This document shows, one piece after another, positions 22,993 to 32,058 of a DNA stretch of 64,000 nt. The notes under the pieces are model-generated. The model worked only from the letters and a program-made list of their open reading frames with translations, ran no database searches and was not told the DNA's origin. Within the stretch, counting starts at the first letter, position 1. Every line of letters begins with the position of its first letter. The position numbers and the translations under genes were made by a program. Source of the DNA: Fibrobacterota bacterium (lineage in GTDB: Bacteria > Fibrobacterota > Fibrobacteria > UBA11236); the NCBI GenBank assembly GCA_019509785.1, contig JAEKLQ010000023.1, positions 62,001 to 126,000 of the forward strand, read 5' to 3'.

Positions 22993-24255
22993 TTAGGGGC
23001 CGGGAGCGGTGCTTCCGGCCAGCAACGGGAGCAGGTCGTGTTCCAGATTCCTTTCCCACGACAGATGCTCGACGATATAGGCGCGCGCCGCTTTGCCCAT
23101 CGACTCCACCATGGAGGGATCGGATAGCAGGCGGCCCAGGCAAGACCGGAATTCCGCCGGCGTTTCGGCTACGAAGAGATCGCGGCCATGCTCGGCGTGG
23201 ATGCCGCCCATGGCGGCCTTGCCCACCACCACGGCCTTGCCGCTGGACATGGCTTCCAGGACCTTGTTCTGCATGCCGCGCGCGATGCGCAAGGGCACTA
23301 CCACGATATGCGCCTTCGCCTGTTCGGCGCGCATATCCGGCACGAAACCGGTCACGTCCACGCCGTCGACGCGGGCCAGGGCCCGGACCCGCGCGGTGGG
23401 ATTGCTGCCGGCGATCACGAAGCGCGCATGGGGATGATCCTTGAGCACGTACGGGAATACTTCTTTGGCGAACCAGGCCACGCCTTCTTCGTTGGGGAAA
23501 TAATCCATGGCCCCGGTGAAGAGGATGCGGCCCGGTTCGGGCCGGGGCGCTCCGCCCCGAGGCGCCTCGCCTCCCTGCGCTCCGCCTTCAGGTTTACCGT
23601 CCCCGGCTTCGCTCGGGACGAAGTAGGTGGTATCGACGCCGTTCCCCATCACCAGGAGATTGCCTTGGCCGCCCAACCCCAGGTAGATCTGGCGCTCGGC
23701 GGGCGTGATGAACAGGGTGGCCAGGGCCAGGCGGCTGGCGGCATTCTCGAAGGCGAAGAGGCGGCGGGCCTCCAGGCGGTAGAACCAGGCGAAATAGACG
23801 GGCAGGCGATCGGCGTAATTGTCCCACTTGTGCGAGTCCACGTCGCAATAATCGAGCACCGTGCCGGGGAGGCGTTCGTCCGGGATGTATTGGGCCATCT
23901 GGCTCGAGAAGACCACGATGCGGGCGTATTCGTGCTCGCCGATAAGGCGGCGGATCTTGGCGCGCATCGCCCCATGATCGTAAATGGCCACGCTCAACGG
24001 CCGGGCGGTCAGGAAGCCCGTGAACAGGCGCCAGGCCTTGAGGAGCGGGCCGCGATAGAAGCCGGTGGCCGTGCGGCAGAGATCTTGCAGTACCCTAAGG
24101 TGTTTGATGTCCTCCGGGCCCTCCAGAAAGCAAACCAGATCGACTTCGTAACGCTTGGAAAGGAAAAGCACCTCGTTGTATGACCGGATCTTATCCCCTT
24201 TGTTGGGAGGATAGGGGATGCGGTGGGCGATGTAGAGGAGGCGGGGGGAGGACAT
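22993..24255 (-). CDS. Sugar transferase, PEP-CTERM/EpsH1 system, first type (GT4)
   Basis: A 420-residue GT-B glycosyltransferase. The start RLLYIAHRIPYPPNKGDKIR is diagnostic for the XrtA-associated sugar transferase group 1 (TIGR03087). Later features are the nucleotide-sugar part GNGVDTTYF, ILFTGAMDYFPNEEGVAWF and the C-terminal EAMSSGKAVV acidic motif. It should add a sugar to a lipid-linked exopolysaccharide unit at the inner membrane. A Gly/Glu-rich insert lies near residue 235. The open frame extends well upstream, but the motif fixes ATG 24255, two bases after the FemAB stop, so the pair is an operon. Confidence 0.88.
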   Translation of the reverse strand: MSSPRLLYIAHRIPYPPNKGDKIRSYNEVLFLSKRYEVDLVCFLEGPEDIKHLRVLQDLCRTATGFYRGPLLKAWRLFTGFLTARPLSVAIYDHGAMRAKIRRLIGEHEYARIVVFSSQMAQYIPDERLPGTVLDYCDVDSHKWDNYADRLPVYFAWFYRLEARRLFAFENAASRLALATLFITPAERQIYLGLGGQGNLLVMGNGVDTTYFVPSEAGDGKPEGGAQGGEAPRGGAPRPEPGRILFTGAMDYFPNEEGVAWFAKEVFPYVLKDHPHARFVIAGSNPTARVRALARVDGVDVTGFVPDMRAEQAKAHIVVVPLRIARGMQNKVLEAMSSGKAVVVGKAAMGGIHAEHGRDLFVAETPAEFRSCLGRLLSDPSMVESMGKAARAYIVEHLSWERNLEHDLLPLLAGSTAPGP

Positions 24256-24257
24256 CG

Positions 24258-25301
24258 TCAAGGCAGGAAACGGTTCAGGAAAGGGCCGGCGAGCTTGGAG
24301 GTCCAGAGCGGTTGGCGGGACCAGATATCCAGCAACCGGGCGAGCTTGGGGTTGGATGGGTTGAAAGTGGGCAGCTCGCTGCGGGTGTTGAAGATGAATT
24401 GGAACGGCAAGGGTTGCGGCTCGAAACCCATGTTCTTCTTGAAGTCGAAGGATCCGCTGCCGCGCCGGCTTTTGCCGAAGTCGAATCGCTTGCATCCCCT
24501 CTTCAGGCCGTGGCACATGAGCGCGTAATACATGTAATTGTTGGCGCCGGTGGAATTGGATTCCGGAAGGGAGCCGGAGAAGTAGGGGTTACAGATGTCG
24601 CGGAAGTAGAAGTTCATCACGCCGGCCACCGCCTTGCCCTTCTGGAGGACGAATAGGATGTCGGCCTTTTCGCCCATCGCTTCCATGATGGCGCGGAAGA
24701 AGGATTTGGGGAAAACGGGCGTCCCCAGCTTCTTGAGATTCACGGCATGCAGATGCCACAACAGATCGACGTCGCGATTGACGACGTAAGCGAGGCCATG
24801 GTTCTGGATGGCCTTGCGCACCGTGGCCCGCGACTTGCGCGGAATGGATTCCAGGCAGGCCTCTTCGGTATCGGGGAGGGGCTTGGAGAATTGCACGTTG
24901 AGATCGGAAGTGGGCAAGTCCAGCCCCGAAGCCACCGTGTTGCGAAGATGGACCATGCCCGCGCCCTCCTTCCGCGCCTCTTCCAGGCAGGCGTCGTGGA
25001 GCTGACGCGCCACGGCCGCATCGTCGGCCAGGACGCCCCCGTAGGCGGTGAAGGGCAAGGAGTACAGGCTTTTCTTTCCCGAAAGGCCGCGCACCCGGTA
25101 CACGCTCACCAATCCGCGGATGCGCCCGTCCTCTTTCACCGCGAAGTGATGGTAGGGACGCCGGTAACTACGGTCCAGGATTTCCAGCCACGTGGTAGAG
25201 TGGAAAACGGTGCCGCCCGCATGGCCGGCCACATAAGCGTCCCACGCGGCGGCGTCATTGCCGCTAAGAGGGGATTTGGGAGTCCAGGTCTGGATGGGCA
25301 A
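24258..25301 (-). CDS. FemAB family XrtA/PEP-CTERM-associated protein
   Basis: A 347-residue protein matching the XrtA-associated FemAB family (TIGR03019) along its length: WDAYVAGHAGGTVFHSTTW, SLPFTAYGGVLADD, then CLESIPRKSRATVRKAI, NLKKLGTPVFPKSFFRA, NYMYYALM and FDFGKSRRGSGSFDFKKNMG. These proteins are required for exopolysaccharide-linked functions in XrtA loci and have the fold of aminoacyl or acyl transferases. The start is probably the TTG at 25301 (GAGGA upstream), where homology begins; the long upstream frame is non-coding or antisense to asnB. It precedes the sugar transferase by two bases. Confidence 0.87.
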   Translation of the reverse strand: MPIQTWTPKSPLSGNDAAAWDAYVAGHAGGTVFHSTTWLEILDRSYRRPYHHFAVKEDGRIRGLVSVYRVRGLSGKKSLYSLPFTAYGGVLADDAAVARQLHDACLEEARKEGAGMVHLRNTVASGLDLPTSDLNVQFSKPLPDTEEACLESIPRKSRATVRKAIQNHGLAYVVNRDVDLLWHLHAVNLKKLGTPVFPKSFFRAIMEAMGEKADILFVLQKGKAVAGVMNFYFRDICNPYFSGSLPESNSTGANNYMYYALMCHGLKRGCKRFDFGKSRRGSGSFDFKKNMGFEPQPLPFQFIFNTRSELPTFNPSNPKLARLLDIWSRQPLWTSKLAGPFLNRFLP

Positions 25302-25421
25302 GCGTCCTCGGATTTCGGAAGTAAGGAAATTGAATAATTGACAAGCGTTCGGGAAAGGGCTCCGCGGGTTTCCGCGCCTATTGTTTATCTTTGGTTGTCC
25401 CGTCCCGGAGGTTGATTTTCT

Positions 25422-27341
25422 ATGTGCGGAATCGCCGGATTCGTCTATCCCGACAGGCGCCCTCCCGATCCCGAGGTCTTGAGGGCGATGACCCGCGCCC
25501 TCATCCATCGCGGCCCGGACGAGGAAGGCTACCATGCCGAGCCCGGGATTGCCCTGGGCCAGCGGCGCTTGTCCATTATCGACCTGGCCGGCGGCCGTCA
25601 ACCCATCTACAACGAGGATGGTACCATTGCCGTGGTCTTCAACGGGGAAATCTTCGATTACGTCGAGATCCGGGCCGAGCTGGAGGCGCTGGGCCACCGC
25701 TTCAAGACCAAGACGGATACCGAGGTCATCGTCCATGGCTACGAGGAATGGGGCCTGGATTTCCCCAACCATCTCAACGGCCAATTCGCCATCGCCGTCT
25801 GGGACGAGCCTAAGCGCCGCCTGATCCTGGCGCGCGACCGGGTGGGCATCCGGCCCCTCTTCCATGCCACCGCTCCGGACGGAGCCCTCCTGTTCGCCTC
25901 CGAAATGAAGGCGTTGTTCCGCTATCCCGGCCTTAATGCGGAAATGGATCCCCGCGGCCTGGGGCAAATCTTCACCTTCTGGGCCAACATCCCGCCCCGC
26001 ACCGTATTCAAAGGAGTCTCGGAACTACCTCCCGGCCACGTGCTGGTCGCGGAAGCGGGATCGATGCGCATCCACGCCTATTGGAAGCACCGTTTCCCCG
26101 ATCGCGGCGGCTATGAGGATCACCCGGAATCGTGGTGGATCGAGCGCCTGCGCGCCTTGCTGCACGATGCGACCGCCTTGCAACTCCGCGCGGACGTGCC
26201 GGTCGGCTCCTACCTGAGCGGGGGCCTGGATTCCTCCATCATCGCCTCCTTGGTGAAGCGCCACCATAATCCCGGCCTCACCACCTTTTCCGTCGGCTTC
26301 GCCGATCCGGCCTACGACGAGCGGGCCTACCAGAAGCAGATGGCGGAGTTCCTCGGCACGGATCACCATATCATGGAGGTCGATTACGCCGATATCGGCG
26401 AAGCCTTTTCCGACGTGGTCCGCTTCGCGGAAAAACCGATGACGCGTACGGCCCCCGCCCCGTTGATGTCGCTTTCGGGTCTGGTACGCAAGCACGGCAT
26501 GAAGGTGGTCCTGACCGGGGAAGGGGCGGACGAGATCTTCGGCGGCTACAATATCTTCCGGGAGGATAAGATCCGCCGTTTCTGGGCGCGCAGCCCGGAA
26601 GCGGTCTGGCGCTCCCTGCCGCTTTCGGGCCTATACGGGTACGTGGCGAAGAACGCCGCGGCCGGCGCCTTCTGGCGCCAGTTCTTTAAGCGCGGCCTCA
26701 CCGACGTCGATCATCCTTATTACTCGCATCTGATCCGCTGGCGCAATACCGGTTGGATCAAGGGCCTGTTCGCTCCCGCCTTCCGCGAAAGCCTGGGGAC
26801 GGAGGAGGAACTGATCGCCGATCTGGACGCCTACGTCGATCCCGAGATGCGCCGCTGGCATCCGCTCTGCCGCGCGCAATACCTGGAGATGGCGGTATTC
26901 ATGTCGGGCTATCTGCTCTGCTCGCAAGGCGACCGCATGCTGATGGCGCATTCGGTGGAAGGGCGCTTCCCTTTCCTCGACCATCGCCTGATCGAATTCG
27001 CGGCCACCATCCCGCCCAAGTACAAGGTGAAGACCTTGACCGAGAAGTACATCCTCAAGCAGGCCTACGCCGACGTGCTGCCCCCCGCCATCGTGAATCG
27101 GCCCAAGCATCCCTACCGGGCCCCGATCAGCCGTTGCTTTTCCGATCCGGGCAAGAACCTGGCCGCCTCGCTATTGACCCCGGAGGCGCTCCAGGCCACG
27201 GGCTATTTCGACCCGCAAGCGGCGACGCGGCTTCTGGACAAGGCCCGTCAGAGCGAAAGCGGCCATCTCGGCGAACGCGAAGAGATGGGGGTGGTGGCCA
27301 TGGCCTCCACCCAATTGCTGCACCATCATTTTTTGTCCTAA
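25422..27341 (+). CDS. asnB: Asparagine synthase (glutamine-hydrolysing), copy 1
   Basis: A 639-residue two-domain amidotransferase. The N-terminal glutaminase domain has Cys2 (MCGIAGFV) and HRGPDEEGYH. The synthetase domain has the ATP-pyrophosphatase loop SGGLDSS (residues 265-271) and LTGEGADEIFGGYNIF. It uses ATP and glutamine nitrogen to amidate an acid. In XrtA loci such enzymes probably modify sugars or the acyl substituent rather than free aspartate. The start is backed by GGAGGT about 10 bases upstream. It is divergent from the FemAB gene, sharing a 120-bp intergenic region. Confidence 0.9.
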   Translation: MCGIAGFVYPDRRPPDPEVLRAMTRALIHRGPDEEGYHAEPGIALGQRRLSIIDLAGGRQPIYNEDGTIAVVFNGEIFDYVEIRAELEALGHRFKTKTDTEVIVHGYEEWGLDFPNHLNGQFAIAVWDEPKRRLILARDRVGIRPLFHATAPDGALLFASEMKALFRYPGLNAEMDPRGLGQIFTFWANIPPRTVFKGVSELPPGHVLVAEAGSMRIHAYWKHRFPDRGGYEDHPESWWIERLRALLHDATALQLRADVPVGSYLSGGLDSSIIASLVKRHHNPGLTTFSVGFADPAYDERAYQKQMAEFLGTDHHIMEVDYADIGEAFSDVVRFAEKPMTRTAPAPLMSLSGLVRKHGMKVVLTGEGADEIFGGYNIFREDKIRRFWARSPEAVWRSLPLSGLYGYVAKNAAAGAFWRQFFKRGLTDVDHPYYSHLIRWRNTGWIKGLFAPAFRESLGTEEELIADLDAYVDPEMRRWHPLCRAQYLEMAVFMSGYLLCSQGDRMLMAHSVEGRFPFLDHRLIEFAATIPPKYKVKTLTEKYILKQAYADVLPPAIVNRPKHPYRAPISRCFSDPGKNLAASLLTPEALQATGYFDPQAATRLLDKARQSESGHLGEREEMGVVAMASTQLLHHHFLS

Positions 27342-27399
27342 GGGATCCAGGGCTCCGGCTTCCGGTACCGGTTCCCTGTCCGGCGGCCTCGGCCGCGGG

Positions 27400-28326
27400 C
27401 TAAGCCGATCTGCGCGCCATGAGCGCCCGCACGGCCCCCGCCTCGTCGCAGGCGGTTTCCACCAGATCGTAGTCGGAGGAGCGGCGCAATTGCTTGGCCA
27501 TCGGTTCGCCTTGGCCCAATCCGGCTTCGAAACAAAGCCAGCCGCCGGGCTTCAGGAAGCGCGGGGCCTGCTTGATCAGCTTCATCAGGATGGATACCCC
27601 GAAAGGGCCGCCGTCGAAAGCCATGGAGGGCTCGCGGGCGATCGCGTTTGGAAGATCGGGCACCTTGGCGGAAGAGATGTACGGAGGGTTGCAGGCGACC
27701 AGATCGGCGCTGCCCTGGAAGCGTTCCTCTTCGAAAGGGGAGAGCAAATCGCCGACCCGGAACTCCACCCGGAGGCCCGTCCCGTCCCCCCCGCGGCCCG
27801 CACCCGTAACCTCCAGGTTACGCCGGGCGAGGCCGACGGCCTCGGGGGAAAGATCGGAGGCGAAGATGCGGGCGCGCGGTTCGCCCGCCGCGATGGCCAG
27901 CGCCACGTTGCCGCTGCCGGTGCAGGGTTCGAGCACCAGCAATTCCCGGCCGGCCATGGCCTTCAGTTTGCCTAAGGCGGCGCGCGCCAGGATTTCCGTT
28001 TCCTTGCGGGCGATGAGGGCCTCGGGCCCGGCCAAAAGCTCCAGGCCCAGGAAGTCCTGCCGGCCGGTAAGGTGGGCCAGGGGCTCGCCCGCGCGCTTGC
28101 GCTCGAACAGGGCCGAGAGGCGAGCCTGGGCCGCGTCGTCGAGAGGGGGCAAGGGCAGGGTGGCCGCGCGCACCGCCGAGGCGGGGCTTCCCGCGGCGGC
28201 CAGCCACAAGGCCTTCAAAACCGTTTCCGCTGTTTCCTCGGGCATGTCAGGGGCCGGGGACCAAAAGGATTGCAGCTCGGAAAGGCGGGCCTCGGCTGCC
28301 GCATCGAAGCCGGAAAGGTCGGTCAT
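27400..28326 (-). CDS. prmC: PrmC/HemK-family protein N5-glutamine methyltransferase
   Basis: A 308-residue SAM-dependent methyltransferase. Near the middle it has LTGRQDFLGLELLAG, the conserved link between the helical N-domain and the catalytic domain, then LEPCTGSGNVALAIA for SAM binding and the active-site NPPY motif (ACNPPYISS). PrmC methylates the GGQ glutamine of release factors. Its first codons overlap the stop of the AMP ligase by four bases (ATGA), so it is translated from the ligase transcript. A role within the polysaccharide locus is possible. Release-factor methylation is the family default, but prfA, its usual neighbour, is absent. Confidence 0.8.
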   Translation of the reverse strand: MTDLSGFDAAAEARLSELQSFWSPAPDMPEETAETVLKALWLAAAGSPASAVRAATLPLPPLDDAAQARLSALFERKRAGEPLAHLTGRQDFLGLELLAGPEALIARKETEILARAALGKLKAMAGRELLVLEPCTGSGNVALAIAAGEPRARIFASDLSPEAVGLARRNLEVTGAGRGGDGTGLRVEFRVGDLLSPFEEERFQGSADLVACNPPYISSAKVPDLPNAIAREPSMAFDGGPFGVSILMKLIKQAPRFLKPGGWLCFEAGLGQGEPMAKQLRRSSDYDLVETACDEAGAVRALMARRSA

Positions 28327-29879
28327 AGCGGCTCCCGGGACAATTCCTTCTTGCGGATTTTCCCCGTGGCGGTTTTAGGCAACTCCGGCAGGAAGATCAC
28401 TTCTTTGGGTACCATGAAATTCTCCAGGCGCGCCAGGCAATGGGCCTTGATCTCCTTGTCGGAAAGCGCGGCGCCTTCTTCCAAGGCCAGGTAGGCGCGG
28501 ATGGCTTCGCCCATGAGCGCGTCGCGGACGCCCACCACGGCGGCCTCGCGCACCCCGGGAATCCCGTGTAGGCAATTCTCCACCTCGATGGGGCTCACCT
28601 TCTCGCCGCGGCTCTTGATGATATCGTCGCTGCGGCCCACGAAGTAGAGGAAGCCTTCCGCGTCCATGCGGAAGAAATCCTGCGTGCAAAGCACGCGTTC
28701 GCCCGGCAGCTTCCCCGGTTTCAGCATCTCCGCGGATAGATCGGGACGGTTGAGGTATCCGAGCATCACGTGGGGGCCGCGCACGTACAGGACGCCGGTT
28801 TCGCCGGGCGGCACGGGCTTGCCGTCCTCGGAGAGCAGGAAGACTTCCGTGCCCGGGATGGCTTTCCCGACCGATTCGGGCTTGACGTCGATCAACTCGG
28901 GCTCCAGATAACACACCCGCTTGCATTCGGTAAGGCCGTACATGCGGAAGATGAGGGCATTGGGGAAGATCTCGCGCAACCTCGGCACGATGTCGGCCGG
29001 CAGGGCCGCCGCCGTGTTGGTGACGCGCTCCACCGAAGGGAAGCAAAGGGGCTTGCGCGCGTGCATTCCCAAAAGGGTCATGTAGACGGTGGGCACCCCG
29101 GGGAAGACGGTGACCCCTTCGGACTGCACCCGGTTCAGGATCTGGGCGGGATAGGTGAAGGAACGCTCCAGCACGAGCGTGGCGCCCAGGCGCATGGCCA
29201 TCAGCAATTGGTAGAGGCCGTAGTCGAAGGCGAGAGGCAGGACGTTCAGGATGCGATCGGTGTCGCGCAAGCGCAAATATTCTATTAGACTCCCGGCGGT
29301 GAATGTCATGGCCTGGTGGGTCATCATCACGCCCTTGGGATTGCCGGTACTGCCCGAGGTATAGATGAGGGCGGCCAGATCCAGGGGGATGATCTGGCTC
29401 GGCAACTTCCCGGCAGGCGTAGCGACAGCCGAATCGAAAGCGATCAAGGGGCGCGGGCATGCGGCCGGAAGGGTTCCCGAAGCGATGACCGATTGGATCG
29501 AAGGCGCGTCCGCCAGGGCTTCGACGAAAGCGGTTGCGATGTGCCCGTCGCTGAAGAGGAACCGGGCGCCGCAATCGTTGAGGATGAAGCGCAGCTTATC
29601 GGGTTTGGTTTGCGGGTTCACCACCACGAAGGTTCCGCCCGCCATCAGGATCGCGAAAATCGATACGACGCAGGGCCAGGTATTATCCATGTAGATGGCC
29701 ACGCGATCCCCGCGTTGTAAACCTTCCCGACACAAGAAGGAGGCCAGGTTACAAGCTTGCTCCCTCAAATTGTCGTAGCGGTATGGCTTTCCTTCCACAA
29801 CCAAAGCGGTTTTCGAAGGAAAGCGCGTACTTGAGTCAAGCAGGCTGTCGTGCAATAATCTCTGGTATCGGTGATCCAT
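28323..29879 (-). CDS. AMP-dependent acyl ligase, copy 1
   Basis: A 518-residue ANL-superfamily enzyme. The AMP-binding loop is LIYTSGSTGNPKGVMMTHQA. Later motifs are MYGLTECKR, the hinge FVGRSDDIIKSRGEKVSP and the catalytic lysine in KTATGKIRKKEL at the C-terminus. It adenylates a carboxylic acid and passes it to a thiol. The acyl carrier protein gene at 29977 is divergent with its start only 98 bases away, so the carrier is the likely acceptor. The acid is unknown. It is upstream of prmC in a two-gene operon. Confidence 0.87.
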   Translation of the reverse strand: MDHRYQRLLHDSLLDSSTRFPSKTALVVEGKPYRYDNLREQACNLASFLCREGLQRGDRVAIYMDNTWPCVVSIFAILMAGGTFVVVNPQTKPDKLRFILNDCGARFLFSDGHIATAFVEALADAPSIQSVIASGTLPAACPRPLIAFDSAVATPAGKLPSQIIPLDLAALIYTSGSTGNPKGVMMTHQAMTFTAGSLIEYLRLRDTDRILNVLPLAFDYGLYQLLMAMRLGATLVLERSFTYPAQILNRVQSEGVTVFPGVPTVYMTLLGMHARKPLCFPSVERVTNTAAALPADIVPRLREIFPNALIFRMYGLTECKRVCYLEPELIDVKPESVGKAIPGTEVFLLSEDGKPVPPGETGVLYVRGPHVMLGYLNRPDLSAEMLKPGKLPGERVLCTQDFFRMDAEGFLYFVGRSDDIIKSRGEKVSPIEVENCLHGIPGVREAAVVGVRDALMGEAIRAYLALEEGAALSDKEIKAHCLARLENFMVPKEVIFLPELPKTATGKIRKKELSREPL

Positions 29880-29976
29880 TTGGCTGAATCTCTCCCTGGT
29901 GAACCGGTAAAATTAGCTTTATCTTGATCCGGTCGAATAATTGTGTAAGTAGTAAATCTAAAAGAGGTAAGTCGTC

Positions 29977-30243
29977 ATGGGTTTCACATCCGATCAGGTC
30001 AAGTCCGCTTTGCGGGATTTCGTGGCCGGGAATTTCCTGCTCGGGAAGGACGCCAAGACGATTGGCGATCAGGATTCGTTCCTGGACAGCGGCTTGGTGG
30101 ATTCGACAGGAATCCTGGAGTTCGTCGGATTCCTGGAAGAAAAGTGGAACATCTCCGTCGCCGACGAAGAATTGTTGCCCGAGAATTTCGACACTCTGCA
30201 GAACCTGACCGCGTTCGTACTCCGCAAAGCCGCGAAAGCCTGA
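29977..30243 (+). CDS. Acyl carrier protein, copy 1
   Basis: An 88-residue single-domain carrier protein with the phosphopantetheine site VDSTGILEF (Ser43) in the usual position at the start of helix 2, preceded by FLDSGL. The overall acidic composition and four-helix length fit. It would hold an acyl or aminoacyl group delivered by the divergent AMP ligase. An AGAGGT ribosome site is 8 bases before the ATG. The NadE-like gene begins 13 bases after the stop, and the genes from 29977 to about 35368 look like one transcript. Confidence 0.88.
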   Translation: MGFTSDQVKSALRDFVAGNFLLGKDAKTIGDQDSFLDSGLVDSTGILEFVGFLEEKWNISVADEELLPENFDTLQNLTAFVLRKAAKA

Positions 30244-30256
30244 GCGGGCGCAGCAC

Positions 30257-31249
30257 ATGCCGGCCCCATTTTCCCCCGCGCTTTTAGTCCTCGACTACCC
30301 ATCCGAAGCCGATCGCATCGCGGCGACCCTGCGCGATTATCTCCTCTCCGTGCGCCGCAAGGGCGTCGTAATCGGGCTTTCCGGAGGCATCGACAGTTCG
30401 GTTACCCTGGCCCTTTGCGTCCGCGCCATCGGCGCCGAACGCGTCTTCGGCCTGCATATGCCCGAGCGCGATTCCTCCGAAGACACCCTGGACCTGAGCC
30501 AGTCGGTCGCTCGCCATTTCAGCGTCGCTTCCGAGGTGGAAGACATCACCGCGCTCCTCGATGCCGCCGGATGTTACCGTCGCCGCGATGCCGCCATCCG
30601 CACCGTGATTCCCGAATACGCGGCCGATTGGAAATGCAAAATCGTGCTCTCCGGCGGGGTCTCCGGAGGCGGCCTCAACGTTTTCCACGTGGTGGCGCAA
30701 GCCCCCGACGGCACCCAGACCAAGAAACGACTGCCCCTAGAGGCGTATCTGGGAGTGGTGGCCGCCAGCAATTTCAAGCAGCGCATCCGCAAGATGCTGG
30801 AATATTACCATGCCGATCGGCTCAACTACGCCACCACGGGCACGCCGAACCGCCTCGAATACGATCAGGGTTTCTTCGTGAAGCAAGGCGACGGCGCGGC
30901 CGATATCAAGCCCATCGCCCATCTGTATAAGACGCAAGTCTATGCGCTGGCCGAATACCTGAACGTACCCGAAGAAATCCGCCGCCGGCCGCCCACCACC
31001 GATACCTATTCCCTCCCCCAGGGCCAGGACGAATTCTATTTCGCGCTCCCTTACGCCCAGATGGATTTGTGCCTTCTGGGCAAGAACCGCGGGTATGCGC
31101 CCGCGGAAGTGGCTCCCTCGGTCGGGATTACCGCCGAGCAAGTGGAACGTGTCTATAAGGATATCGATGCCAAGCGCAGCGCGACGCGCTACCTGCATCT
31201 TGGCCCCAGGCTGGTCGAGGCCGTTACCGAGACGGGAGCGAAGGCATGA
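30257..31249 (+). CDS. nadE: NadE-family amidating enzyme (NAD synthase-like)
   Basis: A 330-residue ATP-pyrophosphatase-fold enzyme with the loop SGGIDSS (residues 42-48) and the NadE-type C-terminal half: GTPNRLEYDQGFFVKQGDGA, ADIKPIAHLYKTQVYALAEYL and RPPTTDTYSLPQGQDEFYF. True NAD synthases have GTxNxSE here, whereas this copy reads GTPNRLE. It also carries an extra segment near residues 120-165. It lacks a glutaminase domain, so it would use ammonia. Being between an acyl carrier protein and a methyltransferase gene, it may amidate a sugar or carrier-bound acid. NAD synthesis cannot be excluded. Confidence 0.75.
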   Translation: MPAPFSPALLVLDYPSEADRIAATLRDYLLSVRRKGVVIGLSGGIDSSVTLALCVRAIGAERVFGLHMPERDSSEDTLDLSQSVARHFSVASEVEDITALLDAAGCYRRRDAAIRTVIPEYAADWKCKIVLSGGVSGGGLNVFHVVAQAPDGTQTKKRLPLEAYLGVVAASNFKQRIRKMLEYYHADRLNYATTGTPNRLEYDQGFFVKQGDGAADIKPIAHLYKTQVYALAEYLNVPEEIRRRPPTTDTYSLPQGQDEFYFALPYAQMDLCLLGKNRGYAPAEVAPSVGITAEQVERVYKDIDAKRSATRYLHLGPRLVEAVTETGAKA

Positions 31250-32058
31250 CATCTGCGGCCAAGCCGTTCGATCGCGAAGAGTATTGGGCGGAACGTTACC
31301 GCGTCATCGATCTCACCAAATCGGGCCATATCGATTTGCCCGTCGCCTATAACAAATGGCTTTACCGCCGCAAGGTGGAATGCCTAATGCGTGATTTGCG
31401 CCGCGCCGGCTTCCACCCGAAAGGCGCCTCGGTACTTGAAATCGCGACCGGCACCGGAGTCTACGTGGAGGCTTGGAAGGGCGCCGGCGTGGCCCGCCTG
31501 GTCGGCATCGACATCAGCCAAGCCGCCACGGATGCCCTACGCGTACGTTTCCCCGCTTACTCCTTCCACAAGCGGGATCTGGGCGAGCCGGGGTTGGCCA
31601 AGCTCACCGGCACGGGCTTCGACTTGGTCACGGCGGTGGACATGGTCTACCATATCGTGGAGGACGAACGGTTTCCGGTAGCCCTCGCGAATATGGCCGA
31701 AGCGGTAAAGCCGGGAGGGCTGCTCGCCATCCACGACGTGTTCCCCCATCGCGAGGAGCTCGATTTCGGTTATCTCAAGCTGCGGACTTTGGAAACCTTC
31801 GTCCGCGCATTGGATAAGGCCGGGTTCGACATCGTCTCGCGCACGCCCACTTTCTTCTTCGCGGTGCAAACCCACGACCACCTTTCCGAGCAAGCGCAAA
31901 AACGCATGGACGCCATTTGGGACCGCTTTACGGCGCGCCTCATCCAACGGGCTCCGGGCGCCGCCGGGGCCTTCACCTATGCTATCGACCGCGCGCTGGG
32001 CATGGTCCTGCGCGAAGGCCCGTCCTTCGAGATGCTCGTCTGCCGGAGGCGCGGCTGA
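31246..32058 (+). CDS. Class I SAM-dependent methyltransferase
   Basis: A 270-residue methyltransferase with the SAM-binding motif VLEIATGTGVYVEAW near residue 65, motif II region LVGIDISQAATDALR and the DLVTAVDMVYHIVEDERF segment typical of class I enzymes acting on small molecules or sugars. The first codons overlap the NadE-like stop by four bases (ATGA), and its own stop overlaps the next ATG by one base. That places it firmly in the operon. The substrate is unknown; O- or N-methylation of the polysaccharide unit is the likely use. Confidence 0.8.
   Translation: MTSAAKPFDREEYWAERYRVIDLTKSGHIDLPVAYNKWLYRRKVECLMRDLRRAGFHPKGASVLEIATGTGVYVEAWKGAGVARLVGIDISQAATDALRVRFPAYSFHKRDLGEPGLAKLTGTGFDLVTAVDMVYHIVEDERFPVALANMAEAVKPGGLLAIHDVFPHREELDFGYLKLRTLETFVRALDKAGFDIVSRTPTFFFAVQTHDHLSEQAQKRMDAIWDRFTARLIQRAPGAAGAFTYAIDRALGMVLREGPSFEMLVCRRRG

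Noticed and set aside
24258-25967. Long N-terminal extension of the FemAB gene (to 25967)
   Set aside because: The extension is antisense to the asnB start and shows no homology; protein similarity begins near the TTG at 25301.
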